A stretch of 39,751 nucleotides of DNA from an uncultured Bacteroidota bacterium (GTDB taxonomy: Bacteria > Bacteroidota > Bacteroidia > Chitinophagales > Chitinophagaceae). The position numbers and the translations under genes are program-made. The notes under the pieces were generated by a model. The model saw nothing but the letters and a program-made list of their open reading frames with translations, did not search any database and was not told the DNA's origin. The stretch lies in NCBI GenBank assembly GCA_903821465.1, contig CAIJLK010000102.1, forward strand, positions 1 to 39,751. Reading direction: 5' to 3'. Each line of letters begins with the position of its first letter. The first letter of the stretch is position 1. Shown one piece after another: positions 26,898-35,060 of this stretch.

Positions 26898-27783
26898 CAC
26901 CATCAACGATGGCTTCGCGATAAATTTTTTGTACAAGGCCTTGTAATACTTTACCCGGACCCACTTCTGTAAAATGCGTGGCACCATCGGCAACCATTGC
27001 TTGAACAGATTGCGTCCATCTTACGGCACCTGTTAATTGATCGATCAGGTTCTGTTTAATTTCAGAAGGGTCGGTCACGGCCTTAGCAACAACGTTTTGA
27101 TATACAGGGCAGATAGCATTATTAAAATGTGTTGCTTCAATTGCTGCAGCTAATTCTAGTTTTGCAGGAGCCATTAATGGAGAATGGAATGCACCACCCA
27201 CAGGAAGTACCAAGGCTCTTTTTGCGCCGGCTGCTTTCATTCTTTCGCAGGCAATTTCAATACCTCTGACTGAACCACTAATTACTAACTGACCCGGGCA
27301 ATTATAATTGGCAGCAACCACCACTTCGCCGGTTTCGGCAGTAATTGCAGCGCATATTTCTTCTACCTTATCATCTGCCAAAGCCAAAACTGCGGCCATG
27401 GTAGAAGGCTGAATTTCGCAGGCTTTCTGCATGGCCTGTGCACGAATGCTAACAAGCTTCAATGCATCTTCAAAATGCAACACATGGTTGGCAACCAATG
27501 CAGAGAATTCGCCTAATGAGTGACCGGCAACCAAGGATGGTTGTGGATCTTGTAATGTTTGGTAAGCGATCACAGAATGCAGGAATACGGCAGGCTGCGT
27601 AATATTTGTTTGCTTCAATGCTTCATCAGTTCCTTCGAAAAGGGTATCACTTATTCTAAACCCTAGTAATTCATTTGCTTTTTCAAAAAGAATTTTTGCC
27701 GTTGGATGGGTATCATATAATTGCTTTCCCATTCCGATAAACTGACTTCCTTGACCAGGAAACAAAAACGCGTGCTTACTCAT
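26890..27783 (-). CDS. fabD: ACP S-malonyltransferase
   Basis: FLFPGQGSQFIGMGKQLY, AGHSLGEFSALVA (catalytic Ser), GGAFHSPLMAPA. The start at MSKHAF (27783) is preferred. Confidence 0.96.
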   Translation of the reverse strand: MSKHAFLFPGQGSQFIGMGKQLYDTHPTAKILFEKANELLGFRISDTLFEGTDEALKQTNITQPAVFLHSVIAYQTLQDPQPSLVAGHSLGEFSALVANHVLHFEDALKLVSIRAQAMQKACEIQPSTMAAVLALADDKVEEICAAITAETGEVVVAANYNCPGQLVISGSVRGIEIACERMKAAGAKRALVLPVGGAFHSPLMAPAKLELAAAIEATHFNNAICPVYQNVVAKAVTDPSEIKQNLIDQLTGAVRWTQSVQAMVADGATHFTEVGPGKVLQGLVQKIYREAIVDGVS

Positions 27784-27814
27784 AACATTCAATTTCAGGC
27801 GGCTAAAATAAATA

Positions 27815-27842
27815 AAAAAGCCTGATAAAATTTATCAGGCTT
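27815..27842 (-). terminator. Rho-independent terminator after folE
   Basis: Minus strand AAGCCTGATAAATTTTATCAGGCTTTTTTATT: a perfect stem followed by a T-run. Confidence 0.85.
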
Positions 27843-27861
27843 AGTAGTATCGTGCTATTTA

Positions 27862-28581
27862 TTAAAATTCAGATTTAATTTCTAAGTAGCGAAGAAACTC
27901 ATTATGCGTTTTATCTTCTTTGAATTTACCTCCGTAATAAGCAGTAATTGTTGAAGAAGTATCATCTTCTACGCCTCTACTCGCAACACATAAATGTTTG
28001 GCATCGATCAATACCGCCACATCATCTGTACCCAGCACTTTTTGAAGTTCTTTACCAATTTGCATGGTCAGACGTTCTTGTACTTGCGGACGCTTAGCAA
28101 AATATTGAACCAGTCTGTTTAGTTTACTCAATCCAACTACAGTCCCATTACTAATATAAGCCACATGTGCTTTACCAATGATCGGAACAAAATGGTGCTC
28201 ACAATTGCTGTAGAAAGAAATATTCTTTTCAACCAGCATTTCGTTGTACTTGTATTTGTTTTCGAACATGGCCATCACAGGCATATTCGCTGGATTTAAT
28301 CCGCTGAAAATTTCTTTCACGTACATTTTTGCAACCCTGCGAGGTGTGCCTTTTAAGCTATCGTCGCTCAAGTCAAGACCCAATGTTTCCATGATGGCAG
28401 TAAAATGTTTTTCAATTTTTTCTACCTTCTCATCATCAGATAAATCAAATGCATCATCGCGCATGGGCGTATCCACTGAAGTACTAACATGGTTGTCTCC
28501 CATGTCATCAATCATCAAATCACTTAACTCTATTTTGTCACCGTTAAGCCGGATATTCAACAAAGTTTCTTTCTGTTTCAT
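27862..28581 (-). CDS. folE: GTP cyclohydrolase I
   Basis: FYSNCEHHFVPIIGKAHVAYISNGTVVGLSKLNRLVQYFAKRPQVQERLT, KHLCVASRGVEDDTSSTITAYYGG. Confidence 0.97.
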   Translation of the reverse strand: MKQKETLLNIRLNGDKIELSDLMIDDMGDNHVSTSVDTPMRDDAFDLSDDEKVEKIEKHFTAIMETLGLDLSDDSLKGTPRRVAKMYVKEIFSGLNPANMPVMAMFENKYKYNEMLVEKNISFYSNCEHHFVPIIGKAHVAYISNGTVVGLSKLNRLVQYFAKRPQVQERLTMQIGKELQKVLGTDDVAVLIDAKHLCVASRGVEDDTSSTITAYYGGKFKEDKTHNEFLRYLEIKSEF

Positions 28582-28957
28582 ACAATGTTATTTTTAGATC
28601 TAACCCCGCATCTAGTTTAGCTCTCAACAGATCATAAATCACAATTGCGATATTTTCTGCCGTGGGATTTACAGTTGCAAATTCTAGGGTGTCGAGGTTT
28701 AAATTTTTATGATCAAATTTATCAAGCACTTGTTCTTTAATCAAGCCGCTTAATAGTTTCATATCTAACACATAACCAGTACTTGGGTTCACTTCACCCA
28801 CCACTTTAACAATTAAATCATAATTGTGCCCATGGTAGTTATCGTTATTGCAAAGTCCGAATACCCGCTTATTCTCTTGAGTAGTCCAACTAGGATTATT
28901 CAGGCGATGCGCTGCATTAAAATGTTCTTTACGATATACGGCAACTTTCTTGCTCAA
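28544..28957 (-). CDS. 6-pyruvoyl / 6-carboxy-tetrahydropterin synthase family protein (paralog 1)
   Basis: HFNAAHRL, LCNNDNYHGHNYDL (Cys and His residues), GYVLDMKLL, FDHKNLNLD, YETERNFVEY. The 3' end overlaps folE by 38 nt. Confidence 0.92.
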   Translation of the reverse strand: MSKKVAVYRKEHFNAAHRLNNPSWTTQENKRVFGLCNNDNYHGHNYDLIVKVVGEVNPSTGYVLDMKLLSGLIKEQVLDKFDHKNLNLDTLEFATVNPTAENIAIVIYDLLRAKLDAGLDLKITLYETERNFVEYPA

Positions 28958-29078
28958 GTGTTATGTTTATAAATAATAATTAATCGAATGCTAGTTAAGG
29001 CACTGTTTCAGAAGTGTGCTGATCAAGTGGCCAATTTGTAACTTATCAAGGCTGCAATTCAGACTTTCTAAACTTCTG

Positions 29079-29086
29079 CAAAGATA
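29079..29086 (-). promoter_or_regulatory. Possible Bacteroidota -7 box (TATCTTTG) for the paralog 1 PTPS gene
   Basis: Minus-strand TATCTTTG fits TAnnTTTG. No convincing -33 TTTG at the expected spacing. Confidence 0.25.
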
Positions 29087-29159
29087 AGTACGAGAATATA
29101 AACGGTTAGGTTTCCATTTTGTTTAAATATTTAAAAAAATAATTAAACAATAATTTCCT

Positions 29160-29285
29160 TCACGCTTCACTTCTTCTTCCTCAACTCTGCACTCTTCACT
29201 CTTCACTTCTTCTTCCACTCTTCACTTTTATCTTTTATCTTTTATCTTTTATCTCTTCACTTCTTCTTCACTTCTTCTTCACTTC
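29160..29285 (-). repeat. Heptad repeat locus C, overlapping the 3' end of the paralog 2 PTPS gene
   Basis: Minus strand reads GGAAGTGAAGAAGAAGTGAAGAAGAAGTGAAGAGATAAAAGATAAAAGATAAAAGATAAAAGTGAAGAGTGGAAGAAGAAGTGAAGAGTGAAGAGTGCAGAGTTGAGGAAGAAGAAGTGAAGCGTG. Confidence 0.9.
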
Positions 29286-29688
29286 CAAAGTATTCTACAT
29301 ATATGCGCGCTGTTTCGTAAAGCTTAACACAATGTAACTGAACAGTTTGTGGAAGATTTGGAGCCAACTGTTGCCAGATGGCGATGGCCAGATTTTCGGT
29401 GCTGCACATTTTTCCCTGCATAAAATCTACATCGAGATTCAGGTTTTTATGATCCAGCGGCTCGATCACAAACTGCTTCATTAGCTTACTAAGCTTCTTT
29501 ACATCGAATACAAAGCCAGTTCCTGGGTCAGGAATACCCTTTACGGTAACATAGAGGTCGAAATTATGCCCATGCCAGTTCTCATTGGCACAAACCCCAA
29601 ATGTCTCGTCGTTCTTCTCCTTAGACCAACTAGGATTAAACAATTTATGAGCAGCATTAAAATGTTCTAGTCGCGTTAAATACACCAT
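29257..29688 (-). CDS. 6-pyruvoyl / 6-carboxy-tetrahydropterin synthase family protein (paralog 2)
   Basis: MVYLTRLEHFNAAHKLFNPSW, VCANENWHGHNFDL, GFVFDVKKLSK, LDHKNLNLD, YETARIYVEY. The upstream extension of the supplied ORF overlaps divergent mqnB and lacks family similarity, so the start is placed at 29688. Confidence 0.9.
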   Translation of the reverse strand: MVYLTRLEHFNAAHKLFNPSWSKEKNDETFGVCANENWHGHNFDLYVTVKGIPDPGTGFVFDVKKLSKLMKQFVIEPLDHKNLNLDVDFMQGKMCSTENLAIAIWQQLAPNLPQTVQLHCVKLYETARIYVEYFGSEEEVKKK

Positions 29689-29790
29689 TCTACACAAAAT
29701 TTCGGCAAACTTACAACTTGCCACGCAAATAAGCATTTCCTGAGCATTTCCCCATTTGTAGAAATCAATCTTTACCCCGAACTTTGAACG

Positions 29791-30459
29791 ATGCGTGTGA
29801 TTATAACAGCAGCAACAGTAGCAGAATGGATGCCTTCCTTTCTGAATATCAATGCACTCTATACAGGCGAAAGTCAACGGCTTAAACTACAATTTCACCA
29901 ATCGGGGATTGGCATGCTGGCGGCTGGTTTTGCCCTCACTAAAATGGCTATCGAAGACAAACCCGATTTGATCATACAAGTAGGCATTGCAGGAACATTT
30001 GATGAGCAAATACCCTTGGGCACTGTAGTGGTGGTTAATGAAGAAACAATTGGCGATCTGGGTGTGGAGGAAGAAGGGAAATGGAAGGATTTATTTGATC
30101 TGAAATTAGAGAAGAGTAGTTACCATCCATTTGAAAAAAGAAAATTGCCGAATCAATGGTTGAAGAAATATAATTTATTAGCCTTAAAGGAAGTAAGCGG
30201 ATTAACGGTAAATGAGATCAGTACAAATGAGGAAAGAATTCAGAAGCTGATCAAAAAATACAACCCGGGTATCGAAAGCATGGAAGGTGCTGCCTTACAT
30301 TATGTGGCACGCGAATCAACTATTCCTTTTATCCAAATCAGGGCGATCTCGAATTATATTGGAGAACGTGATAAATCAAAATGGCAAATGAAAAAAGCCA
30401 TCGATCACCTGAATCAAACCTTAATAAAATACATCGACAGTTTATATCAAATAGCTTAA
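29791..30459 (+). CDS. mqnB: Futalosine hydrolase
   Basis: 222 aa nucleosidase fold: QVGIAGTFDEQIPLGTVVVVNEETIGDLG, SMEGAALHYVARESTIPFIQIRAISNYIGERDKSKW. Next to mqnD. Confidence 0.92.
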   Translation: MRVIITAATVAEWMPSFLNINALYTGESQRLKLQFHQSGIGMLAAGFALTKMAIEDKPDLIIQVGIAGTFDEQIPLGTVVVVNEETIGDLGVEEEGKWKDLFDLKLEKSSYHPFEKRKLPNQWLKKYNLLALKEVSGLTVNEISTNEERIQKLIKKYNPGIESMEGAALHYVARESTIPFIQIRAISNYIGERDKSKWQMKKAIDHLNQTLIKYIDSLYQIA

Positions 30460-30468
30460 GAATTGAGT

Positions 30469-31272
30469 ATGCATTTTACGCTTGGATTTTCACCTTGTCC
30501 CAACGACACATTTATTTTCGATGCCTTGGTGAATCAAAAAATAGATACGGAAGGATTTAGTTTTGATACACAGTTAGAAGATGTGCAGACCCTGAATGAT
30601 TGGGCTAAGTCGGACCGATTAAATATCTCTAAAATTAGTTATGGGGTCTTGCCCTTGGTACAAAATAATTATAATTTATTAAGTAGTGGCGGCGCGTTGG
30701 GAAAGGGAGTTGGTCCACTTTTAATTTCAAAAAAAGCTTTGTCCCACCTTACTGCTGTTGATGAAATGATCATTGCCATTCCCGGTATCAATACAACGGC
30801 ACATTTATTATTTTCTCTTGCATTTCCGAATGCGAAAAATAAAAAGTTTCTCGTCTTTCACGAAATCGAAAATGCTGTGTTAAATGGGGATGCAGATGCA
30901 GGAGTGATCATCCACGAAAATAGATTCACGTATCAGGATAAGGGGTTGATTAAGCTGATGGACCTAGGTGCCTATTGGGAAGAAAAATTAGATTGTCCCA
31001 TTCCATTGGGTGGCATTATTATGCAAAATAAATTCGATCAATCTATTCAATTAAAAATCGAATCCTTGATCAAACAATCTGTTGAATATGCATTTCAACA
31101 TTATCCACAGATTACAGATTATGTGCGAAGCCATGCACAGGAAATGAGTGAGTCGGTCATGCGCCAACATATTGATCTTTATGTAAATAACTATAGCATT
31201 GATTTAGGAGCGGAAGGAAGAAAAGCCGTAAATACTTTATTAGAGGTCTACCAAAAAATTAATGACCACTAG
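30469..31272 (+). CDS. mqnD: 1,4-dihydroxy-6-naphthoate synthase
   Basis: LGFSPCPNDTFIFDALV, ISKISYGVLPLV, GKGVGPLLISKK, DAGVIIHENRFTY, LDCPIPLGGI. The ATG at 30469 is preferred. Confidence 0.95.
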   Translation: MHFTLGFSPCPNDTFIFDALVNQKIDTEGFSFDTQLEDVQTLNDWAKSDRLNISKISYGVLPLVQNNYNLLSSGGALGKGVGPLLISKKALSHLTAVDEMIIAIPGINTTAHLLFSLAFPNAKNKKFLVFHEIENAVLNGDADAGVIIHENRFTYQDKGLIKLMDLGAYWEEKLDCPIPLGGIIMQNKFDQSIQLKIESLIKQSVEYAFQHYPQITDYVRSHAQEMSESVMRQHIDLYVNNYSIDLGAEGRKAVNTLLEVYQKINDH

Positions 31273-32582
31273 TGTTCTTTCAAAGCTTTTGCATATACCT
31301 CTAATACTCTTTTGCGTGCTATCTCATGCACAACAATGGGATGCGGATAATTAAGTTCTTCCAATTCAGGAACCCATTTCTTAATATATTTTAATTCTTT
31401 ATCGAATTTTTCTGTTTGAAGGGTGGGATTAAATACCCTGAAATAAGGAGCGGCATCACAACCACTACTACTGGCCCATTGCCATCCTCCATTATTAGAA
31501 GCCAAATCGAAGTCCATCAATTTTGATGCAAAATAGGCTTCACCCCAACGCCAATCGATCAACAAATGTTTACATAAAAATGAAGCTACAATCATTCTTA
31601 CCCGGTTATGCATAAATCCTGTAGCGTTCAATTCACGCATGCCTGCATCAACAATCGGGTAACCTGTTCTGCCCTCACACCAAGCTTTAAATTCCTTCTC
31701 ATTATTACGCCAAGGAATTAATTCGTAGGCGGGTTTAAAGGATTTGCCTTTGCCTACCTGCGGAAAATTCCAAAGAATCATTTGATAAAATTCTCGCCAG
31801 ATAAGTTCGTTCAAATAAGTCTCATTTAGTTTCATCACTTCATTAACCAACGCCCGAATGCTGATGGTTCCAAAACGTAAGTGCACGCCCATTTTTGATG
31901 TTCCATTTTCGAGAGATGGAAAATTGCGATGAGTGGTATACTCTTTTACTGTATCGATTTTTAATTTTTTTGCAGGAAATGCAATTTCATTTTCAACAAA
32001 ACCCATCGATGCAAGTGTCGGGATCTGAAGCGGGGCCTGCTTAAAAAAATGTGTAAAATATGCTTCGGTAGGATAGGATTTTAAATAGAATTCCGAAAGT
32101 TTAGCCTTCCATTTTTTACTGTAGGGAGTGAAAATAGTATAGGCTGTTCCATCGTCTTTGGTGACTTCTTTTTTTTCAAAGATCACTTGATCCTTAAAAG
32201 TTTTGAATTCGATTCCACTGGATTCTAAATAGTTAGCCACTAACTGATCTCTTTCAAATGCATAAGGTTCATAATCATGATTGGTAAAAACAGCAGCAAT
32301 AGCATATTTTTTATGCAACTTTTCAAACACTTCACCTGGCGTTCCATAATAAACTTCCATGCTCGAACCCAATTGAATAAGTGCGGATTGCATTTCGCTT
32401 AAAGCAGCGTGAATAAAAGCTACCCGCCTATCTTGCTTATCTTCTAATTGTTCTAAGATCCGGGTATCAAAAATAAAAATGGGCACAACGGGGTTCCCTG
32501 ATTTTAGCGCATGATATAGTGCTGCATTATCTGTAAGCCGAAGATCTCGTCTGAACCAAATAATATTTACAAGTGGGGCCAT
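31269..32582 (-). CDS. Deoxyribodipyrimidine photolyase / cryptochrome family
   Basis: WFRRDLRLTDNAALYHAL, FTNHDYEPYA, ELIWREFYQMILW, GRTGYPIVDAGMRELNATGFMHNRVRMIVASFL, DLASNNGGWQWASSSGCDAAPYFRVFNP. Confidence 0.96.
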   Translation of the reverse strand: MAPLVNIIWFRRDLRLTDNAALYHALKSGNPVVPIFIFDTRILEQLEDKQDRRVAFIHAALSEMQSALIQLGSSMEVYYGTPGEVFEKLHKKYAIAAVFTNHDYEPYAFERDQLVANYLESSGIEFKTFKDQVIFEKKEVTKDDGTAYTIFTPYSKKWKAKLSEFYLKSYPTEAYFTHFFKQAPLQIPTLASMGFVENEIAFPAKKLKIDTVKEYTTHRNFPSLENGTSKMGVHLRFGTISIRALVNEVMKLNETYLNELIWREFYQMILWNFPQVGKGKSFKPAYELIPWRNNEKEFKAWCEGRTGYPIVDAGMRELNATGFMHNRVRMIVASFLCKHLLIDWRWGEAYFASKLMDFDLASNNGGWQWASSSGCDAAPYFRVFNPTLQTEKFDKELKYIKKWVPELEELNYPHPIVVHEIARKRVLEVYAKALKEH

Positions 32583-32637
32583 GAATTAGTTTACAATAAA
32601 ACAAGAAACCCTATTAAAAGTTTAACCACTACAAAAC

Positions 32638-32672
32638 AAAAGAGTCCCCCCGAGGATTCGGGGAGACTCTTT
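32638..32672. terminator. Bidirectional-looking Rho-independent terminator between ompA-like gene and photolyase
   Basis: AAAGAGTCCCCCCGAGGATTCGGGGAGACTCTTT: long stem with one mismatch, flanked by A and T runs. Confidence 0.8.
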
Positions 32673-32693
32673 CTATCAATCATCAAATTGAAA

Positions 32694-33989
32694 TTAGTCT
32701 TTAAAAGATGGAACCAACGTAACGTTTCTGTTCAGTTTTCTTCCTTCTTTAGTTTTGTTATCAGCTTGTGGTTTTCTAGAACCGTTAGCTGTAGTAGTTA
32801 AACGATCAGCAGAAATTCCTTTGTCTGTGAATGCTTTCTTAACTGCATCAGCACGTCTTTGTGACAATGGTTCATTGATCTTATCAGTACCAGTGATATC
32901 TGTATTACCCTCGATACCTAATTGTAACTTAGGATACTTGTTCAACAATTCTAATACTGGATCGAATTTAGCTTTTGCAATCTTAGCATCTAACAATTTA
33001 GCAGTGTTGATTACGAAGTAGAATGACTTAGCTGCTTCGTTCAATACTGGAGTTAAATCAGGACAACCTTGGTAAGCTGCAACACCTGGAACAGTAGGAC
33101 ACTTATCTTGCTCATCATTGATACCATCACCATCTGTATCAGGAATAGGACAACCATTGTATCTAGCTAAACCTGGAACGGTAGGACACTTGTCTTGTTC
33201 GTCATTGATACCATCTTTATCAGTATCAGGAATAGGACAACCTTGGTATTTAGCCAAACCTGGAACAGTAGGACATTTATCCAGACTATCAATAATACCA
33301 TCACCATCCGTATCGATTGGAGCTGGAGGAGGTACAACAACTGGAGGAGTTTTCACTTTACCGAATAATTTCAGTTTCACACCAGCTTGAATACCGTTAT
33401 TATAATATTTATAACCATTGGTATTAACGTTAGGATTCAAACCATATTTCATGTCGCTCATTCCGTAGATATAACGAGCATAGATTTGAAGCGTGCTATG
33501 AGGGAATAATTCAAAACCTGCAGTAATTGCAGTGCTTTGATCAATAAACATTCTCTTATAGAACTGAGGTGTAGTAGTTTGAGAAGCAATCTTGTTTGTG
33601 AAGTCGATCTGTGGTCCAACTAACAAAGCAAAATTCTTACCAGTTTGAATCTTGAACAACAAAGGGTAAGACTGATACTGTAAAGTACCATCAAACTGCT
33701 TAAGATTCGATGTGTTAGTATTAAGCGAATATTTTAACCAAGTAAACTGAGCTTGAGGCTCGAATGACAAAAAGCTATTTATTGGAAAATTAAGCCACGC
33801 ACCTGCAGCAAATCCGAAATCACTCTTATAGTCTACTGGGGGAGCATCCTTCATTCTGAATTTTGTGTAGTTTAACCCTCCCACTAAACCTCCAGAAATA
33901 CTATATTTCGGTTTGGCGGTTTGTGAAAATGCCGTTGTAGCTAACATTATTATTGCTACAGTTAAAGACATTAATTTTAAGTTTTTCAT
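32694..33989 (-). CDS. OmpA family protein: N-terminal PorT-like outer membrane beta-barrel, thrombospondin type 3 repeats, C-terminal OmpA domain
   Basis: Signal peptide; GGLVGGLNYTKFRMKD barrel start; three DTDGDGINDEQDKCPTVPG-type repeats; OmpA C-domain LGIEGNTDITGTDKINEPLSQRRADAVKKAFTDKGI. Confidence 0.93.
   Translation of the reverse strand: MKNLKLMSLTVAIIMLATTAFSQTAKPKYSISGGLVGGLNYTKFRMKDAPPVDYKSDFGFAAGAWLNFPINSFLSFEPQAQFTWLKYSLNTNTSNLKQFDGTLQYQSYPLLFKIQTGKNFALLVGPQIDFTNKIASQTTTPQFYKRMFIDQSTAITAGFELFPHSTLQIYARYIYGMSDMKYGLNPNVNTNGYKYYNNGIQAGVKLKLFGKVKTPPVVVPPPAPIDTDGDGIIDSLDKCPTVPGLAKYQGCPIPDTDKDGINDEQDKCPTVPGLARYNGCPIPDTDGDGINDEQDKCPTVPGVAAYQGCPDLTPVLNEAAKSFYFVINTAKLLDAKIAKAKFDPVLELLNKYPKLQLGIEGNTDITGTDKINEPLSQRRADAVKKAFTDKGISADRLTTTANGSRKPQADNKTKEGRKLNRNVTLVPSFKD
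33061..33321 (-). repeat. Three in-frame 87-bp tandem repeats encoding 29-aa TSP3/calcium-binding units
   Basis: The GGACAACC landmark recurs at 33061, 33148 and 33235, exactly 87 bp apart. Protein units are (D)TDxDGIxDxxDKCPTVPGxAxYxGCP. Confidence 0.9.
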
Positions 33990-34027
33990 GTTTTTCTTTT
34001 GATTTATTACTTGCTTAGATTTAGTTC

Positions 34028-34044
34028 CTTATCAACGTGATAAG
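34028..34044. promoter_or_regulatory. Perfect inverted repeat in the 5' leader of the OmpA-family gene
   Basis: CTTATCA-ACG-TGATAAG, 39 nt upstream of the ATG. It lies downstream of a minus-strand TAATTTTG (34058-34065) matching TAnnTTTG. Confidence 0.45.
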
Positions 34045-34193
34045 AAGCTAGACGTTGCAAAATTAAACAAAAAAGAAGAAAATAATTATATATCTGTTAA
34101 ATTATTATTACAATTAGTTAGTTTAAGAGTTTTGGGTCCATTTTGAATAGCTTTAATCGATTTTTTCAATCACTATATGAATATTTTATACTT

Positions 34194-35003
34194 ATGCGAA
34201 TTTTAGAGATCATACAGGCTTTAGAATCTTTTGCTCCCCCTATTTATCAAGAATCTTACGATAATTCTGGTCTACTTGTTGGCAATCCGAACTGGAATTG
34301 TACAGGCGTGCTTTGCACCTTGGATGCAACTGAAGAAGTAATACTTGAGGCTAAATCGGCTGGTTGTAATTTAGTAGTTGCCCATCACCCCATCATTTTC
34401 GGGGGACTCAAACAGCTCACCGGCAAGAATTATGTTGAAAAAACAGTGATCACCGCTATTAAAAATGATATCGCTATTTATGCCATACATACCAATCTCG
34501 ATAATGTAATAGAGGGCGTAAGTAATACAATGGCTGATAAACTTGGGTTGCAAAATACGAAAATATTATCCCCTAAATCGTCCCTATCCCAGAACTTAAC
34601 AACTGATAATCAATCTGTTGGTTCCGGAATCATCGCCGATTTACCCGAACCGATGGAAGAGATTGGCTTCCTGCAAATGCTCCAGACAAGTTTTGATTTA
34701 CCCCTGATCCGACATACCCCATTATTAAACAAACACATTCAAAAAGTGGCAGTTTGCGGGGGTGCCGGCAGCTTTTTACTAAAACAGGCAATTGCCGCTG
34801 GGGCGGATATTTTTATCAGTGCGGACTTCAAATACCATGAATTTTTCGATGCAGAAGGGCTCATTGTGGTAGCCGACATCGGTCACCGGGAAAGTGAACA
34901 ATTTACGGTTGGTCTTTTAATTGATATTTTACAGGCTAAATTCCCTACCTTTGCCGTCCTCAAATCAGTAATAAAAACCAATCCGGTGAACTATTTTCTG
35001 TAA
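34194..35003 (+). CDS. Nif3-like dinuclear metal center protein
   Basis: MRILEIIQALESFAPPIYQESYDNSGLLVG, VAHHPIIFGGLKQLTG, YAIHTNLDNVIEGVSNTMADKLGL, VAVCGGAGSFLLKQAIAAGADIFISADFKYHEFFDAEGL, DIGHRESEQF. Confidence 0.93.
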   Translation: MRILEIIQALESFAPPIYQESYDNSGLLVGNPNWNCTGVLCTLDATEEVILEAKSAGCNLVVAHHPIIFGGLKQLTGKNYVEKTVITAIKNDIAIYAIHTNLDNVIEGVSNTMADKLGLQNTKILSPKSSLSQNLTTDNQSVGSGIIADLPEPMEEIGFLQMLQTSFDLPLIRHTPLLNKHIQKVAVCGGAGSFLLKQAIAAGADIFISADFKYHEFFDAEGLIVVADIGHRESEQFTVGLLIDILQAKFPTFAVLKSVIKTNPVNYFL

Positions 35004-35060
35004 GAGGATTAAGGTCTGCAGTAATGTGAACCAATACAAACTCCAAATTTTATACTAGAT

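Noticed and set aside
28958-29078. Possible riboswitch (preQ1 or pterin) in the leader of the paralog 1 PTPS gene
   Set aside because: Only a weak GCAC...GTGC pairing was found, and I could not recognise any known aptamer core. A covariance search (Infernal/Rfam) would be needed.
29689-29877. 63-codon N-terminal extension of the paralog 2 PTPS ORF (MTFACIECIDIQKGRHPFCYCCCCY...)
   Set aside because: Overlaps the divergent mqnB start and has no PTPS similarity. The family N-terminus starts at MVYLTRLEHFNAAH (29688).
33118-33390. Plus-strand ORF MIPSPSVSGIGQPLYLAKPGTVGH...
   Set aside because: Antisense to the TSP3 repeat region. Its repeated peptide is a by-product of the 87-bp coding repeats on the other strand.
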